Counted from the first letter of the stretch, positions 1-10,437 are shown. The stretch is 64,000 bases of DNA from Hysterangium stoloniferum (GCA_015178975.1 WHVD01000062.1:310001-374000); one strand, 5' to 3'. Translations and numbers: made by a program. The notes: generated by a model not told the origin, from the sequence alone.

Positions 1-232
1 TATATTTTTCCCTAATTTTAGCTAATTTATTTCTGGAGTTATAAGCATTTGAGTTAAGGTTTACTGAACATTGCAACACTTTTTTTACTTACTGTAGTTC
101 AAAACTCTGATTGCGTCGATAGTCAAAGCCCATCTGTGACGGTCAAGACGATACCCCAATCACAACTTACAGGACACTAATCGGTGTCTGGATAAGTCGT
201 GGTTGTGGGGTAAAATGTGTCTGAGTTCTAAC

Positions 233-604
233 TACAGGTGCTAGAATACATAAGCTTGGTGTGTATGTGCCCACAAGAGTTGATGTACCACAAATATAGG
301 TTGTCAAACTAATTATAAGTGTATAATAAAATAGAGAGAAATAGAAATAATAATGGAAATATAGTATGATCTCATCCAGACTATATTTCCTGAGTATATT
401 TCACCATACCTCTCACACTACCAGTGCTAAAATACATAAGTCTGGCATGTATGCACCTACAAGAGTCAATGTACTGAATGCATAGGCTGTCGAACTAAAT
501 ATATGCGTATGATAAAATAGAGAGAAAAATAGAAATAATAATGGAAATATAGTGTGGGTCCATCTGGACTATATTTCGGAGTATATTTCACAGTACCTCT
601 CACA
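233..604. repeat. Two tandem copies of a 186-bp unit from an LTR-like sequence
   Basis: The stretch starting near 233 is repeated from about 420 with a 186-bp period. Both copies share the same order of blocks, ending in GAGTATATTTCAC and TACCTCTCACA. The wording around 190-300 resembles the minus-strand LTR-E copies at 38.2 kb (AGTGTGTCTGAG and the CCCACAAG block). I infer a diverged LTR of the same superfamily that was internally duplicated. Nothing coding is visible in 1-600. Confidence 0.6.
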
Positions 605-850
605 CCCTGATCACCTTTCGCTGTAGACCTAGTTTATGTCTTACGAGTGGTGGTGCTTGGGTAAAAGTGTGTCTCTTTGTTTGGTGCCAAGTGCACCCAC
701 AAGTATACACAGAGCTTTGAACTAATAAAATGGTGCAATATTTGAAGAATATAAAGGATAGAAAAATATGAATAAAATGTGCAAAATATAAATAAAATAA
801 AAGGAGTGTTTTACCACAATGAAACTGTGGTAAAAGCATACCCTTCTCAG
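604..850 (-). mobile_element. LTR-E fragment (gypsy-E family)
   Basis: It matches the first half of LTR-E at 9822-10295 in reverse orientation, including the short palindrome around TTTTACCACAATGAAACTGTGGTAAAA, which would form a hairpin. The other half is replaced by the tandem repeats to the left, so this is a truncated copy. No target-site duplication can be defined. The open frames across it are incidental. Confidence 0.7.
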
Positions 851-1009
851 GGGCTGACAGGTCATTAGGGTTGTCAAGATGGGAACTAGTAATTGGGTTA
901 TTTCAGAGGTCCAATAGGATATCTTTAAAACTTTGTGATATCTATAATAGTGACACTGCAAAGTATTCGTGCAACTAGAGAGGAAGCTTGAAGGGATGCC
1001 ATTAGTTGT
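851..1009. other. Unassigned spacer
   Basis: No coding, RNA or repeat signature was recognised. It lies between an LTR-E fragment and decayed gypsy pol sequence, so it may be eroded retroelement sequence. Confidence 0.3.
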
Positions 1010-1375
1010 TCAGTGGTAAAGATAGGCTTAAAATTGTGTGGGTTGACCACTGTATAGTCATTGGTCCCTCTTTAAGGTAGATGACCTATCATCTAGTAAT
1101 GGTGTTGGGTTTGCCATTTAGGTGGCATATAATCAGATATATTGGTTTCAACAATTATTTGGTGGTCCAGTTGCCAGTGTGTAAGGACAGGTGCCAATAT
1201 GAATGCATCTTTGAGTTGTTGAAAAGCCATTCTGTATTGATCTGTAAAATTCCACAGGGCCTCCTTGTGAGCGAGATGAGTATGGGGGACTAAAATGTCT
1301 GAATAGTTGTGGATGAAATGACAGTAGAAGTTGGTGAAACTTAAGTTGGAGGCTGATGATACAGTACCATGGCTC
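1010..1375 (-). pseudogene. Decayed Ty3/gypsy pol fragment (RNase H / RT tail)
   Basis: Two short blocks line up with the minus-strand gypsy-G pol. The block near 1020-1130 resembles 34800-34930 (the region after RNase H), and 1240-1350 resembles 35840-35960 (the end of RT, around the FYHHF motif). In gypsy-G the two are about 1 kb apart; here they are adjacent, so an internal deletion has occurred. No long frame survives. I matched these by eye. Confidence 0.55.
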
Positions 1376-2099
1376 CCCCTTCACAAGTCTTCAGGACATT
1401 ACATGAAGTATATGGTATCCTACATTGCACACAGTCTTCAGATGGGGTAATTAATGGGGGAAATTAAAATAGATATATTTTCTTATATATTACAGCCATG
1501 TAAGCTTGCTACATATCATAATATTATATGTATATACAAAATTTCAGCATGATACACTTAAAATTGAGCAAAATATTGTTGGACAATTTCTAATCTGTGA
1601 TTTGGGCACTTTGCCTTACATACTGTAGTGCAAATAGCTGTAATAAAGAGTATTTGCAACTAATACATTCAAAATTGACAAAGGGTTGTGGTAGGAGTTT
1701 ATCATGAGCTTAACTCTTAAAAGACTCCACTAAAGATCCTCTGAGTTTGTAGTTCTGGGGATTGTTTTGGTGTATGTGATTTATTCTCCTTTGAGCAGTT
1801 GAGAACAGAGGGACTCTGTATAGTATATGGTGAGCAGTGGAACAGGAGAGTTTAACTTAATAATCACAGCTCATCTGTGTCATTTTTTAATTCCAGCAAA
1901 TTCAAGAATGTGAATGGGATTTTAAATTGATTGATCAGGCACATGTTCTATGTGAACCACATTCAGCAGTTTCGTGGGTTTTGAATTGGATCATGCTCTG
2001 TCCAATTACAGGAAAGATAAAAGGATTCCAGATCATATTGGGCTACACAAAATTGAAGGAGGTTATTTTTAGAAATATAGTAGATGTTTGAGAGATATT
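1376..2099. other. Unassigned AT-rich region
   Basis: I see no ORF with plausible coding character, no terminal repeats and no RNA gene. It is probably old repeat sequence between a gypsy fragment and an LTR-A copy. Confidence 0.3.
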
Positions 2100-2350
2100 T
2101 ATTAAAGGCATAGAAAAGAATTGACCCAGCCTGGGATTGAACCAAGGACCTCCTGGCTTTATATGCAGATGCTCTTAACCACTGAGCTACTGGACCTATA
2201 GTCTAGTATTATATGATGGATTATATATACATATATATAAGGACTTATGATGCCAACTTGTGCTCTTATAACAGTTTATATAACTGATGGCAAGCCTGGG
2301 TCTTATAACAGTCTGTCACATATAGATATTGTATTTTCCCATTTCTAACA
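2100..2350 (-). mobile_element. Solo LTR of TRIM-A, tRNA-like bearing
   Basis: It is 251 bp, the same length as the other LTR-A copies. It ends in TCTAACA on the right, while the left tip has TATTA instead of TGTTA. The tRNA-like part lies at 2122-2196 on the minus strand. The right flank is gypsy-D pol. No matching target duplication is seen on the left, so this copy was probably rearranged after insertion. Confidence 0.85.
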
Positions 2351-2979
2351 CCGCGGTTTACCATTGCGATATACTACAAAGGCTGGCACTCCCCAGGGGC
2401 TTTTAGATGGTTCAATGACACCCTGTTCGAACCAGGTATCCATTTGCTCGTCTATAACACTCCTATTGGCAGGGGACGAAGGGAACATAGGCATGGATAT
2501 GGGCTGGGCTCCCTCTTTCAAGGGGACAGGGACTCTACATTCCACTTGCCCTAACCGTCCGTCGACTCCGAAAGCCTTAACGTTCTCAGTCAAAACTGAT
2601 CTGAGACGTGGCAGGACCTCCGTTGGTATATCTGGTCCCAAATTGACTAACTTGTGAAGATCCTCTGAGGCGAATTTCTCATTATCAGCCACTGCAGCCG
2701 TCTTAGGACCAGGCGGTTCGAAATCGTCTGCAATCTCTGGTTCAACAGATGGCTTAGGCCTTTCTGAGGCGACTTGACGGTCCTCCTCAAGTTGAGAGAG
2801 ACTTTCGATAAGGTGTGCGATCTTGATCGCGCCTGCTACCATTAAACCTTTCTCCTCGAGTGACCTGGGCTTGTGAGCCCAACACGCGGGGTCATGAATT
2901 ATCCCTATTGTCTCCCCTCGTCGGATAGTCTTAGGGGTTAGCGATGGATTGGCTAAAGGTACTGCCGCACTATTCCTTG
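2351..2979 (-). pseudogene. Ty3/gypsy (D family) pol fragment: protease-RT linker and start of RT
   Basis: Read on the minus strand, the frame covers the linker between protease and reverse transcriptase and runs into the first RT blocks (GVIEPSKSPWGVPAFVVYRN, typical of gypsy RT). It stops at the LTR-A boundary at 2350. The same segment occurs at 52781-53217 with a few changes, for example at the position after NGKP. There it continues towards VIDYRKLN before it is cut. Both ends here are broken by LTRs (A on the left, B on the right), so it is a dead fragment. The family is a chromodomain-type gypsy, judged from the D element at 55-59 kb. Confidence 0.8.
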
Positions 2980-3328
2980 TGTTAAAAGTGACCTGTGACT
3001 TACTGTGACACGTGACACACACAAGTCTGAGGAAAGTTGTTACTATTCAGGTCACTAACTACAAGCTTATATATGTTATACATCAGTAGGCTTGTCAGCT
3101 GTCATAAGTGACAGCTGGTTGACAGCTGGTTGACAGCTGTCATAAGTGACAGCTGATTGACAGCTTGAATGAAAACTGACAGCTGATTGACAGCTGGAAT
3201 ACAAAGTGACAGCTGATTGACAGCTGTCATGGGAAATGAACTGGGAATACCCTGGAACATGCTGGAAGCTTCTAGAAGGTTCTAGAAGGTTCCAGAAGGT
3301 TTTGGAGACAGTGGAGGCAGTTTTAACA
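2980..3328 (-). mobile_element. LTR-B, 3' LTR of a copia-1 remnant
   Basis: It is bounded by TGTTAAAAGTG and CAGTTTTAACA (plus-strand reading) and contains the family's CAGCTG-rich subrepeats. The sequence to its right is a copia-1 polypurine tract and pol tail in the same (minus) orientation, so this is the 3' LTR. It interrupts a gypsy-D fragment on its left. Confidence 0.85.
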
Positions 3329-3546
3329 GACCCCCCTGATCTCACATGTCTCCAAAGAAAAAGAAACAGAGAGAGAGAGAGAGAGAGAGAGACTTTGCTA
3401 AACTACAGAGAGTAAGAAAGAAAACAAGAAACTAAGTCCTTATACCCATTCCAGCACAACAAAATTGAACTTTTGGAGTGGATAGAGGTTTCGTTAGAAT
3501 ATCTGCAAGTTGTTCTGCAGTAGGAACATAGGAAGGAGTAATACAC
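3329..3546 (-). pseudogene. copia-1 pol tail (end of RNase H) and polypurine tract
   Basis: On the minus strand this corresponds to the last approximately 40 codons of copia-1 pol plus a GA-rich 3' untranslated stretch and the polypurine tract GATCAGGGGGGTC next to the LTR. It is cut at 3546 by a plus-strand copia-1 inserted within the RNase H coding region. A GA microsatellite (about 3368-3392) varies in length among copies. Confidence 0.8.
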
Positions 3547-3884
3547 TGTTAAAACTGCCTCCACTGTCTCCAAAACCTTCTGGAACCTTCTAGAACCTTC
3601 TAGAAGCTTCCAGCATGTTCCAGGGTATTCCCAGTTCATTTCCCATGACAGCTGTCAATCAGCTGTCACTTTGTATTCCAGCTGTCAATCAGCTGTCAAT
3701 TTCCATTCAAGCTGTCAATCAGCTGTCACTTCTGACAGCTGTCAACCAGCTGTCACTTATGACAGCTGACAAGCCTACTGATGTATAACATATATAAGCT
3801 TGTAGTTAGTGACCTGAATAGCAACAACTTTCCTCAGACTTGTGTGTGTCACGTGTCACAGTAAGTCACAGGTCACTTTTAACA
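3547..3884 (+). mobile_element. LTR-B, 5' LTR of plus-strand copia-1
   Basis: This LTR is 338 bp, TGTTAAAACTG to CTTTTAACA, followed directly by the primer-binding site. The preceding five bases are TACAC. The matching right-hand duplication is lost because the element is truncated at 7363. Confidence 0.9.
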
Positions 3885-3897
3885 GGTTATGGGCCCC
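3885..3897 (+). other. Primer-binding site complementary to the anticodon region of initiator tRNA-Met
   Basis: GGTTATGGGCCCC starts at the first base after the LTR. Its complement, GGGGCCCATAACC, contains the GGGCCCATAACC anticodon stem-loop known from eukaryotic initiator tRNA-Met (anticodon CAT). Drosophila copia is known to prime from a 5' half of that tRNA in the same way. The same 13 bases occur in copia-2 and TRIM-A. Confidence 0.8.
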
Positions 3898-4126
3898 GCG
3901 CTCTAAGCGCTCTAGTACAGTATAACGTTTTGCAAACTCGCTTCTTTTGAGTAAGTTTCAGCCTATACTTTTATATTCCCCTGCCAGGCCCAGCCTTATT
4001 GCTGTTGCTAGTAGGGAGGAACTTGTACGCCACTAAGGCTGAGTTTCCCTCGAGACTACCGTCTGGACCTCGAGTTAAATACCTTTTTTCTCAACTTCTT
4101 TGCGAGTTTGCTCTGTGTATACTACA

Positions 4127-7100
4127 ATGTCATCTTCCATCCCCCAATTCCCTAAACTCAACTCTCATAACTACAACACCTGGTCTGGTGAGATGCAGGC
4201 TTGGCTTCGTGCCCAGGGTGTCTGGCGCATTGTTGAGGCCACCTCCATTGCACCTGCACTATCCTCATCTCCCACAGAGGCCCAGCAAACTGCATTTGAT
4301 GCTTGGGCTCTCAAGTCAGACAAAGCAGCAGGTTGGATGTACTTGAGTGTTGAGGATGATCAAAAGATTCATCTTAAAGGGATTGAGGGTGATCCGGTCA
4401 AGATGTGGACCAGTCTGTGTGATGTACACTTGCAGAAGCGCCCTGGCATGCGCTTCAATGCGTATGATGATCTTTTCTCCATCAGAAAGGAAGAGAATGA
4501 GAATTTGCAAACTCTGATGAATCGGGTGGATCTAGCCATCCGTGCCATCCAGGATCTGCGCCCATTGAATTTTGATCTTGCCAAACTTGATGAGGAACTT
4601 GCATCAATGGCAATGATTAGGGCACTTCCTGAGCAGTTTGACAACTTTGCCTCTTCTCTCCTTCTGATGGACAAGCTGGACAAGGCTACTATCCAACAAG
4701 CTTTTGTCACAGAAGAGTCACAACGCCGTCATCGGGCTTCACAAGCTCCTGCAGTTGCATCTGCACTTACTGTAAAGGGCAATGCATCCACTGCATTTCT
4801 CAAATGTACTTTCTGCTCTATGACCAACCATACTATGGACAAGTGTCATCGCTTCATCAAGATGCAGCAGGAAGCACAGGAGAGTGTCCGTACCAATCGT
4901 ACCAAAGGAAAGAAGGCAAACAGGACTCAGGAGACAATGTCTCAGGACAATGTTGAATCTGCTGGAAATGCACGTCCTTTCTTCTCATCCAATTCTCCCA
5001 CCCTGCAGAATGATTCTGACTTTGATTGGCTTGCAGACACAGGGGCCAGCAGTCATATGACTCCCCATTGTCACTGGCTGCGTAACTACACAGCATTATG
5101 CGTACCAATCAAGTTAGCGGATCATAGTATTATTTACTCTGCAGGAGTTGGATCACTGGTTTTTAACCCAGTTGTAAATGGAAAGGAATTGCGATCTGTT
5201 GAGTTTACAAGAGTCTTGCATGTACCACAATTGCGTAGTAATCTACTATCTTGTCTTTACCTTACAAAGTGTTGTTAAAGGCATAGAAAAGAATTGACCC
5301 AGCCTGGGATTGAACCAAGGACCTCCTGGCTTTATATGCAGGTGCTCTTAACCACTGAGCTACTGGACCTATAGTCTAGTATTATATGATGGATTATATA
5401 TACACATATATAAGGACTTATGTTGCCAACTTGTGCTCTTATAACAGTTTATATAACTGATGGCAAACCTGGGTCTTATAACAGTCTGTCACATATAGAT
5501 ATTGTATTTTCCCATTTCTAACACTTCCCCTGAAATCAATATCTAATCTATACCCTATGCAGCACACCAAGCTCACGGGGCCCATAACCTGTTAAAGGCA
5601 TAAAAAAGAATTGACCCAGCCTGGGATTGAACCAAGGACCTCCTGGCTTTATATGCAGGTGCTCTTAACCACTGAGCTACTGGACCTATAGTCTAGTATT
5701 ATATGATGGATTATATATACATATATATAAGGACTTGTGATGCCAACTTGTGCTCTTATAACAGCTTATATAACTGATGGCAAACCTGGGTCTTATAACA
5801 GTCTGTCACATATAGATATTGTATTTTCCCATTTCTAACAAGTGTAAAGGTCTACTCATTGAGATTGACCAAACAACCATGCGTTTCAAACGCTCTGGAC
5901 AGACTATGTTTACAGCCAGAGTTACTGCACAGAATGCAGGTATCCTCAATGGTGTCACTGCACCTATTATTGAGCAAGCTGGTGCTGTCTCCACCCTTCC
6001 CTTTGATATCAATCTCTGGCATCGCCGTCTTGGACACCACAGCTATGCTGATGTCCAGAAGATGATCAGAGAAGGATTGGTGGTTGGCTTAAACCTTGAC
6101 TCAAAGGAACAGCCTGATCCCATCTGTGAACCTTGCCTTGCTGGCAAAATGACTGCTAGTCCATTCCCTATCTCACCAAGTCATTCTCAGACACCACTTG
6201 AACTTATTCATAGTGATCTACATGGACCACTTCCTGTGCAAACAACTGAGGGTTATCACTACTGGATAACCTTTATTGATGATTGCACCAAGTTGCGAGC
6301 TGTTCTGTTCTTGAAACGGAAGAGTGATGCATTTGAAGCATTCAGGAGATACAAAGCTTATGCTGAGAATCTTCTTGGTTGCAAGGTCAAAGCTCTGCAG
6401 GATGACAAAGGGGGGGAGTATATGTCAAATGCCTTTATCAAGTTTACAGATGAATGTGGAATAGTACGCCGCCATACTACTCGCAATCGCCCTCAACAGA
6501 ATGGAGTTGCAGAAAGAGCCAATCGCACTATGGCTGATCATGTCACTGCCATGATGCATGAGGCGCGTATGCCTGCTTCTTTCTGGAACCATGCTGTGAC
6601 ATCTTATGTTTATGTCTGGAACCGTCTGCCTACTGCACCATTACCTAAAACTACACCCTATGAGCAATGGTACAAGCAGAAACCAGATGTAAGCAACTTG
6701 CGAGTATGGGGATGTACTGCCTATGTTTACATTCAAAGGGACAAAAGGAAGTCACTTCAGTCACACATGGAGAAATGCCTCTTTCTAGGCTATCCTGTGG
6801 GATACAAAGGTTGGCAATTCTACAACCCTGTTACAAAGAAGTTTATCATCTCTGAACGGGCTGTATTTGATGAACGCCACTTTCCTGGTCTATCTACTAC
6901 TGGACCAATGCCTAATATCAGGCTTGTCCCAAATACACCACACTCTAACATTTCTTCATTTGTGCCAGAAGTACAGGGGGATAATGATATTTCTGTTCCT
7001 CTTACTCATATTCCTGCACCTCCTGCTCATATTCCTATACCTCCTGCTCATGTTCCTGCACTTCCTGAACCACCTTTGCCTCCTCTTGGGGTTGAAGAAC

Positions 7101-7363
7101 CCATTCAACTGCCTCCTCCACCTGCACCAGAACCACCACTTCGTCGCTCTCAGCGTGTTTCAAAGCAACCGGGTGAATGGTGGAAGGTACAACCAGCTCC
7201 AGCTCTAGCTGAGGATGATGATGAGGACATTGATTATGAGGAAGTACAGTTTGTTGGAACAGCTTCAACTGCTGATCCACAAAACTACAAGCAGGCTATG
7301 AAAGGTGATGATGCAGATAAATGGCAAGAAGCTATAAATGCAGAGTATAATACACTAGTAGAG
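4127..7363 (+). pseudogene. copia-1 gag-pol (Ty1/copia), interrupted by TRIM-A and truncated
   Basis: The frame opens at the ATG at 4127, with gag (UBN2-like capsid region) followed by a CCHC knuckle (CTFCSMTNHTMDKC). Next come the protease (DTGASSHM), GAG-pre-integrase zinc finger (WHRRLGHHSY...CEPC) and integrase core, with D at HSDLHG, D at QDDKGG and E at NGVAERANR. A proline-rich linker follows, and the frame breaks at 7363 just before RT. TRIM-A (5273-5840) sits in the frame with duplication AGTGT. If it and one duplication are ignored, codons run straight through (LTKC to KGLL), so the host frame was open when TRIM-A landed. The RT and RNase H are missing. The product would be a single gag-pol polyprotein, as in many fungal copia elements. 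Upstream codons before 4127 are open but lack an ATG. Confidence 0.9.
5273..5840 (-). mobile_element. Complete TRIM-A: miniature LTR retrotransposon with tRNA-like LTRs
   Basis: Two 251-bp LTRs (5273-5523 and 5590-5840) flank a 66-bp core (5524-5589). On the minus strand the core begins with the primer-binding site GGTTATGGGCCCC (5577-5589) and ends with a purine-rich tract, TTTCAGGGGAAG, against the 3' LTR. The target duplication AGTGT lies at 5268-5272 and 5841-5845. There is no coding capacity, so movement must depend on proteins supplied in trans. The host copia-1 carries the same 13-nt primer site and is a likely donor. tRNA-like parts lie at 5295-5369 and 5612-5686 on the minus strand. 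Confidence 0.92.
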
Positions 7364-7931
7364 TGTTAGAAATGGGAAAATACAATATCTATATGTGACA
7401 GACTGTTATAAGACCCAGGTTTGCCATCAGTTATATAAACTGTTATAAGAGCACAAGTTGGCAACATAAGTCCTTATATATATGTATATATAATCCATCA
7501 TATAATACTAGACTATAGGTCCAGTAGCTCAGTGGTTAAGAGCACCTGCATATAAAGCCAGGAGGTCCTTGGTTCAATCCCAGGCTGGGTCAATTCTTTT
7601 CTATGCCTTTAACAGGTTATGGGCCCCGTGAGCTTGGTGCGCTGCATAGGGTATAGACTAGATATTGATTTCAGGGGAAGTGTTAGAAATGGGAAAATAC
7701 AATATCTATATGTGACAGACTGTTATAAGACCCAGGTTTGCCATCAGTTATATAAACTGTTATAAGAGCACAAGTTGGCAACATAAGTCCTTATATATAT
7801 GTATATATAATCCATCATATAATACTAGACTATAGGTCCAGTAGCTCAGTGGTTAAGAGCACCTGCATATAAAGCCAGGAGGTCCTTGGTTCAATCCCAG
7901 GCTGGGTCAATTCTTTTCTATGCCTTTAACA
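7364..7931 (+). mobile_element. Complete TRIM-A, second copy, at a rearrangement junction
   Basis: LTRs are 7364-7614 and 7681-7931, and the core is 7615-7680 with the primer site at 7615-7627 and a purine tract ending at 7680. Length and layout are identical to the copy at 5273-5840. Unlike that copy, the flanks do not match (TAGAG left, GCTTG right). The left flank is copia-1 on the plus strand and the right flank is copia-1 gag on the minus strand. The element therefore marks a recombination joint and not a simple insertion. Confidence 0.92.
7518..7592 (+). other. tRNA-like sequence with pol III A and B boxes inside the TRIM-A LTR
   Basis: It is 75 nt and can fold as a cloverleaf. The acceptor GGTCCAG pairs with CTGGGTC (two G-U pairs), the D arm is GCTC/GAGC, and the T arm is CTTGG/CCAGG around TTCAATC. 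The anticodon arm CCTGC/GCCAGG needs one bulged C, and the loop would read ATATAAA. The A box is TAGCTCAGTGG and the B box GGTTCAATCCC. A run of four T follows within 10 nt and could end a pol III transcript. The second LTR has the same sequence at 7835-7909. With the imperfect anticodon stem, I regard it as tRNA-derived, not a working translation tRNA. Confidence 0.8.
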
Positions 7932-8481
7932 GCTTGTCCATCAGAAGGAGAGAAGAGGCAAAGTTGTCAAACTGCTCAGGAAGTGCCCTGATCATTGCCA
8001 TTGATGCAAGTTCCTCATCAAGTTTGGCAAGATCAAAATTCAATGGGCGCAGATCCTGGATGGCACAGATGGCTAGATCCACCCGATTCATCAGAGTTTG
8101 CAAATTCTCATTCTCTTCCTTTCTGATGGAGAAGAGATCATCATACGCATTGAAACGCATGCCAGGGCGCTTCTGCAAGTGTACATCACACAGACTGGTC
8201 CACATCTTGACCGGATCACCCTCAATCCCTTTAAGATGAATCTTTTGATCATCCTCAACACTCAAGTACATCCAACCTGCTGCTTTGTCTAACTTGAGAG
8301 CCCAAGCATCAAATGCAGTTTGCTGAGCCTCTGTGGGAGATGAGGATAGTGCAGGTGCAATGGAGGTGGCCTCAACAATGCGCCAGACACCCTGGGCACG
8401 AAGCCAAGCCTGCATCTCACCAGACCAAGTGTTGTAGTTATGAGAGTTGAGTTTAGGGAATTGGGGGATGGAAGATGACAT
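7932..8481 (-). pseudogene. copia-1 gag fragment, minus strand
   Basis: From the ATG at 8481 the frame matches the copia-1 gag at 4127 almost residue for residue for about 183 codons, then ends abruptly at the TRIM-A border (DKL). The leader 8482-8710 and the primer site and LTR beyond are normal for copia-1. The remaining gag and all of pol are missing in this orientation. Confidence 0.88.
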
Positions 8482-8710
8482 TGTAGTATACACAGAGCAA
8501 ACTCGCAAAGAAGTTCAGAAAAAAGGTATTTAACTCGAGGTCCAGACAGTAGTCTCGAGGGAAACTCAGCCTTAGTGGCGTACAAGTTCCTCCCTACTAG
8601 CAACAGCAATAAGGCTGGGCCTGGCAGGGGAATATAAAAGTATAGGCTGAAACTTACTCAAAAGAAGCGAGTTTGCAAAACGTTATACTGTACTAGAGCG
8701 CTTAGAGCGC

Positions 8711-8723
8711 GGGGCCCATAACC
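8711..8723 (-). other. copia-1 primer-binding site
   Basis: GGTTATGGGCCCC on the minus strand, directly next to LTR-B; complementary to the initiator tRNA-Met anticodon region, as at 3885-3897. Confidence 0.78.
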
Positions 8724-9061
8724 TGTTAAAAGTGACCTGTGACTTACTGTGACACGTGACACACACAAGTCTGAGGAAAGTTGTTGCTATTCAGGTCACT
8801 AACTACAAGCTTATATATGTTATACATCAGTAGGCTTGTCAGCTGTCAAAAGTGACAGCTGGTTGACAGCTGTCAGAAGTGACAGCTGATTGACAGCTTG
8901 AATGGAAACTGACAGCTGATTGACAGCTGGAATACAAAGTGACAGCTGATTGACAGCTGTCATGGGAAATGAACTGGAAATACTCTGCAACATGCTGGAA
9001 GCTTCTAGAAGGTTCTAGAAGGTTCCAGAAGGTCTTGGAGACAGTGGAGGCAGTTTTAACA
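8724..9061 (-). mobile_element. LTR-B, 5' LTR of minus-strand copia-1 fragment
   Basis: It is 338 bp, ends in CAGTTTTAACA, and abuts the copia-1 primer site on the left. Its right flank is the interior of gypsy-E. Confidence 0.88.
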
Positions 9062-9821
9062 TCGGGTTCATTATTACAATCGTACTGAACTCAGTTGATT
9101 TCGTGATTTTTTCTTTTTCCTCTGGACTTGCCCACCTACTCGCAGCATTTCTGGACACTTTCTAGACCTACCATGGGCTAGACCTTTCGGGAACACAGAC
9201 TGCAACCTAACTGTGCACGATAATGGTTAATTTGCGAGATTGTGGTGGAATCACAATATCGCAAAGTGGGGGGCGGTATAGGGGGTATAGGGTATACATC
9301 CTGGCATGCTGCTAGGTCCCATAGACTAGCAGCATGGAAAGATCCTAATCCCGAGTCTTACACTATCTCGCCACAGCAAAGCATCATAAACCTCCTCCGA
9401 TACTCATTTAAGGAGGAGATTCTGATGGACTCTAATGATAGCTTACCCTCCTAACCCCAAGATGCACTGCCCAACGAGTTATATGACAGTCTGTCTGCCT
9501 ACAGGACATCTACTATGAGGAATGCCTCGTGTCCTGAAAGGAGACAATGTGGCAGTGTCTAGAAGGCTATCAAGTAGTCCATTTGCTGTTTGAGGACTGA
9601 AGGAGTGCTCGACTAGGTCCTGGAAGGAAAAGAATGGATCCATTTTTTTCCCCATTTCCACATCAATATTTTCTCTCACCGCTCCTAAACTCACCAACCT
9701 CTCCTCGAATACTTGGGTCTTGGCACCTTGCGTTTTGGGGGGCTCCACACAAGACACCTGGGGGGCATCCCCGAAGCTTTCCAGAACTTCGTATAGCACA
9801 TCCCTTTGAACTGGGGGGCAC
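9062..9821 (+). mobile_element. Gypsy-E interior, 3' end
   Basis: The sequence recurs in reverse at 62017-63140 (including the TTTGCGAGATTGTGGTGGAATC block), which shows that both belong to one family. It ends with a conserved block around ATAGCACATCCCTTTGAACT followed by the polypurine tract GGGGGGCAC and LTR-E. Only short broken frames are present; the minus-strand copy keeps a longer one at 61947-62330, read towards the LTR. No pol domain lies in this part. Confidence 0.75.
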
Positions 9822-10295
9822 TGTGAGGAGTATGCTTTTACCACAGTTTCATTGTGGTAAAACACTCCTTTTATTTTATTTATATTTTACATATTCTATT
9901 CATATTTTTCTATCTTTCATATTCTTCGAATATTGCATATTTCATTAGTTCGAAGCATTGTGTATACTTGTGGGTGCACTCAGCACCAATTAGAACTTAG
10001 ACACACTTTAACCCAAGAACCACCACTCGTAAGACATAAACTAGGTCTACTACGAGCAGTGATCAGGGTAACGTGTCAGCTACTACATAGGTAGCAATAT
10101 CTGAACTATCTAACACTTCTGGCCTCAAACTATAACAGTCGAGGCCTCCACTCAAACCATCGCACTCATTGACTCCTTCGTCATCTTGTGCTCTTTTTCT
10201 CACTTTCTCTTATATTGCACCGAATAGGTCAATATCCTTCCTTTCTACTCATTTCTTCATATATAGAACAGTCAGAACTTCCGCCACTCTTCACA
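9822..10295 (+). mobile_element. LTR-E (474 bp), 3' LTR of plus-strand gypsy-E
   Basis: It starts TGTGAGGAGTATGC after the polypurine tract and ends CACTCTTCACA. Near its start is an inverted repeat around ACCACAGTTTCATTGTGGT. Other copies lie at 25119-27138 and 37940-38390. Confidence 0.82.
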
Positions 10296-10437
10296 CCCGG
10301 ACTCCCCGGGATCCCTGTCCGCCTGTTCGAAATTGGACAACACGATCTAGCGAGGGCCCAGCCTATAAGCTGAAGCCAAGTCCTACCAGATAACCCATGG
10401 GTTTCTCCAGAAACCCGCCCTGTGTGTGTATCCTAAC
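10296..10437 (+). mobile_element. LTR-H end fragment
   Basis: It shares the CCCGGGA...GGACTCC style and the block CTATAAGCTGAAGCCAAGTC with LTR-H at 27247-28298, and ends in CCTAACA. It is probably the right end of an LTR-H copy into which gypsy-E inserted. Confidence 0.55.

Noticed and set aside
7518-7592. Working cellular tRNA gene
   Set aside because: It is repeated inside every LTR-A, has a bulged anticodon stem and an unusual loop, and always sits at the same place in a mobile element.
10169-10393. 74-codon frame in LTR-E/LTR-H
   Set aside because: It crosses the LTR-E end into an LTR-H fragment, so it cannot be one gene.
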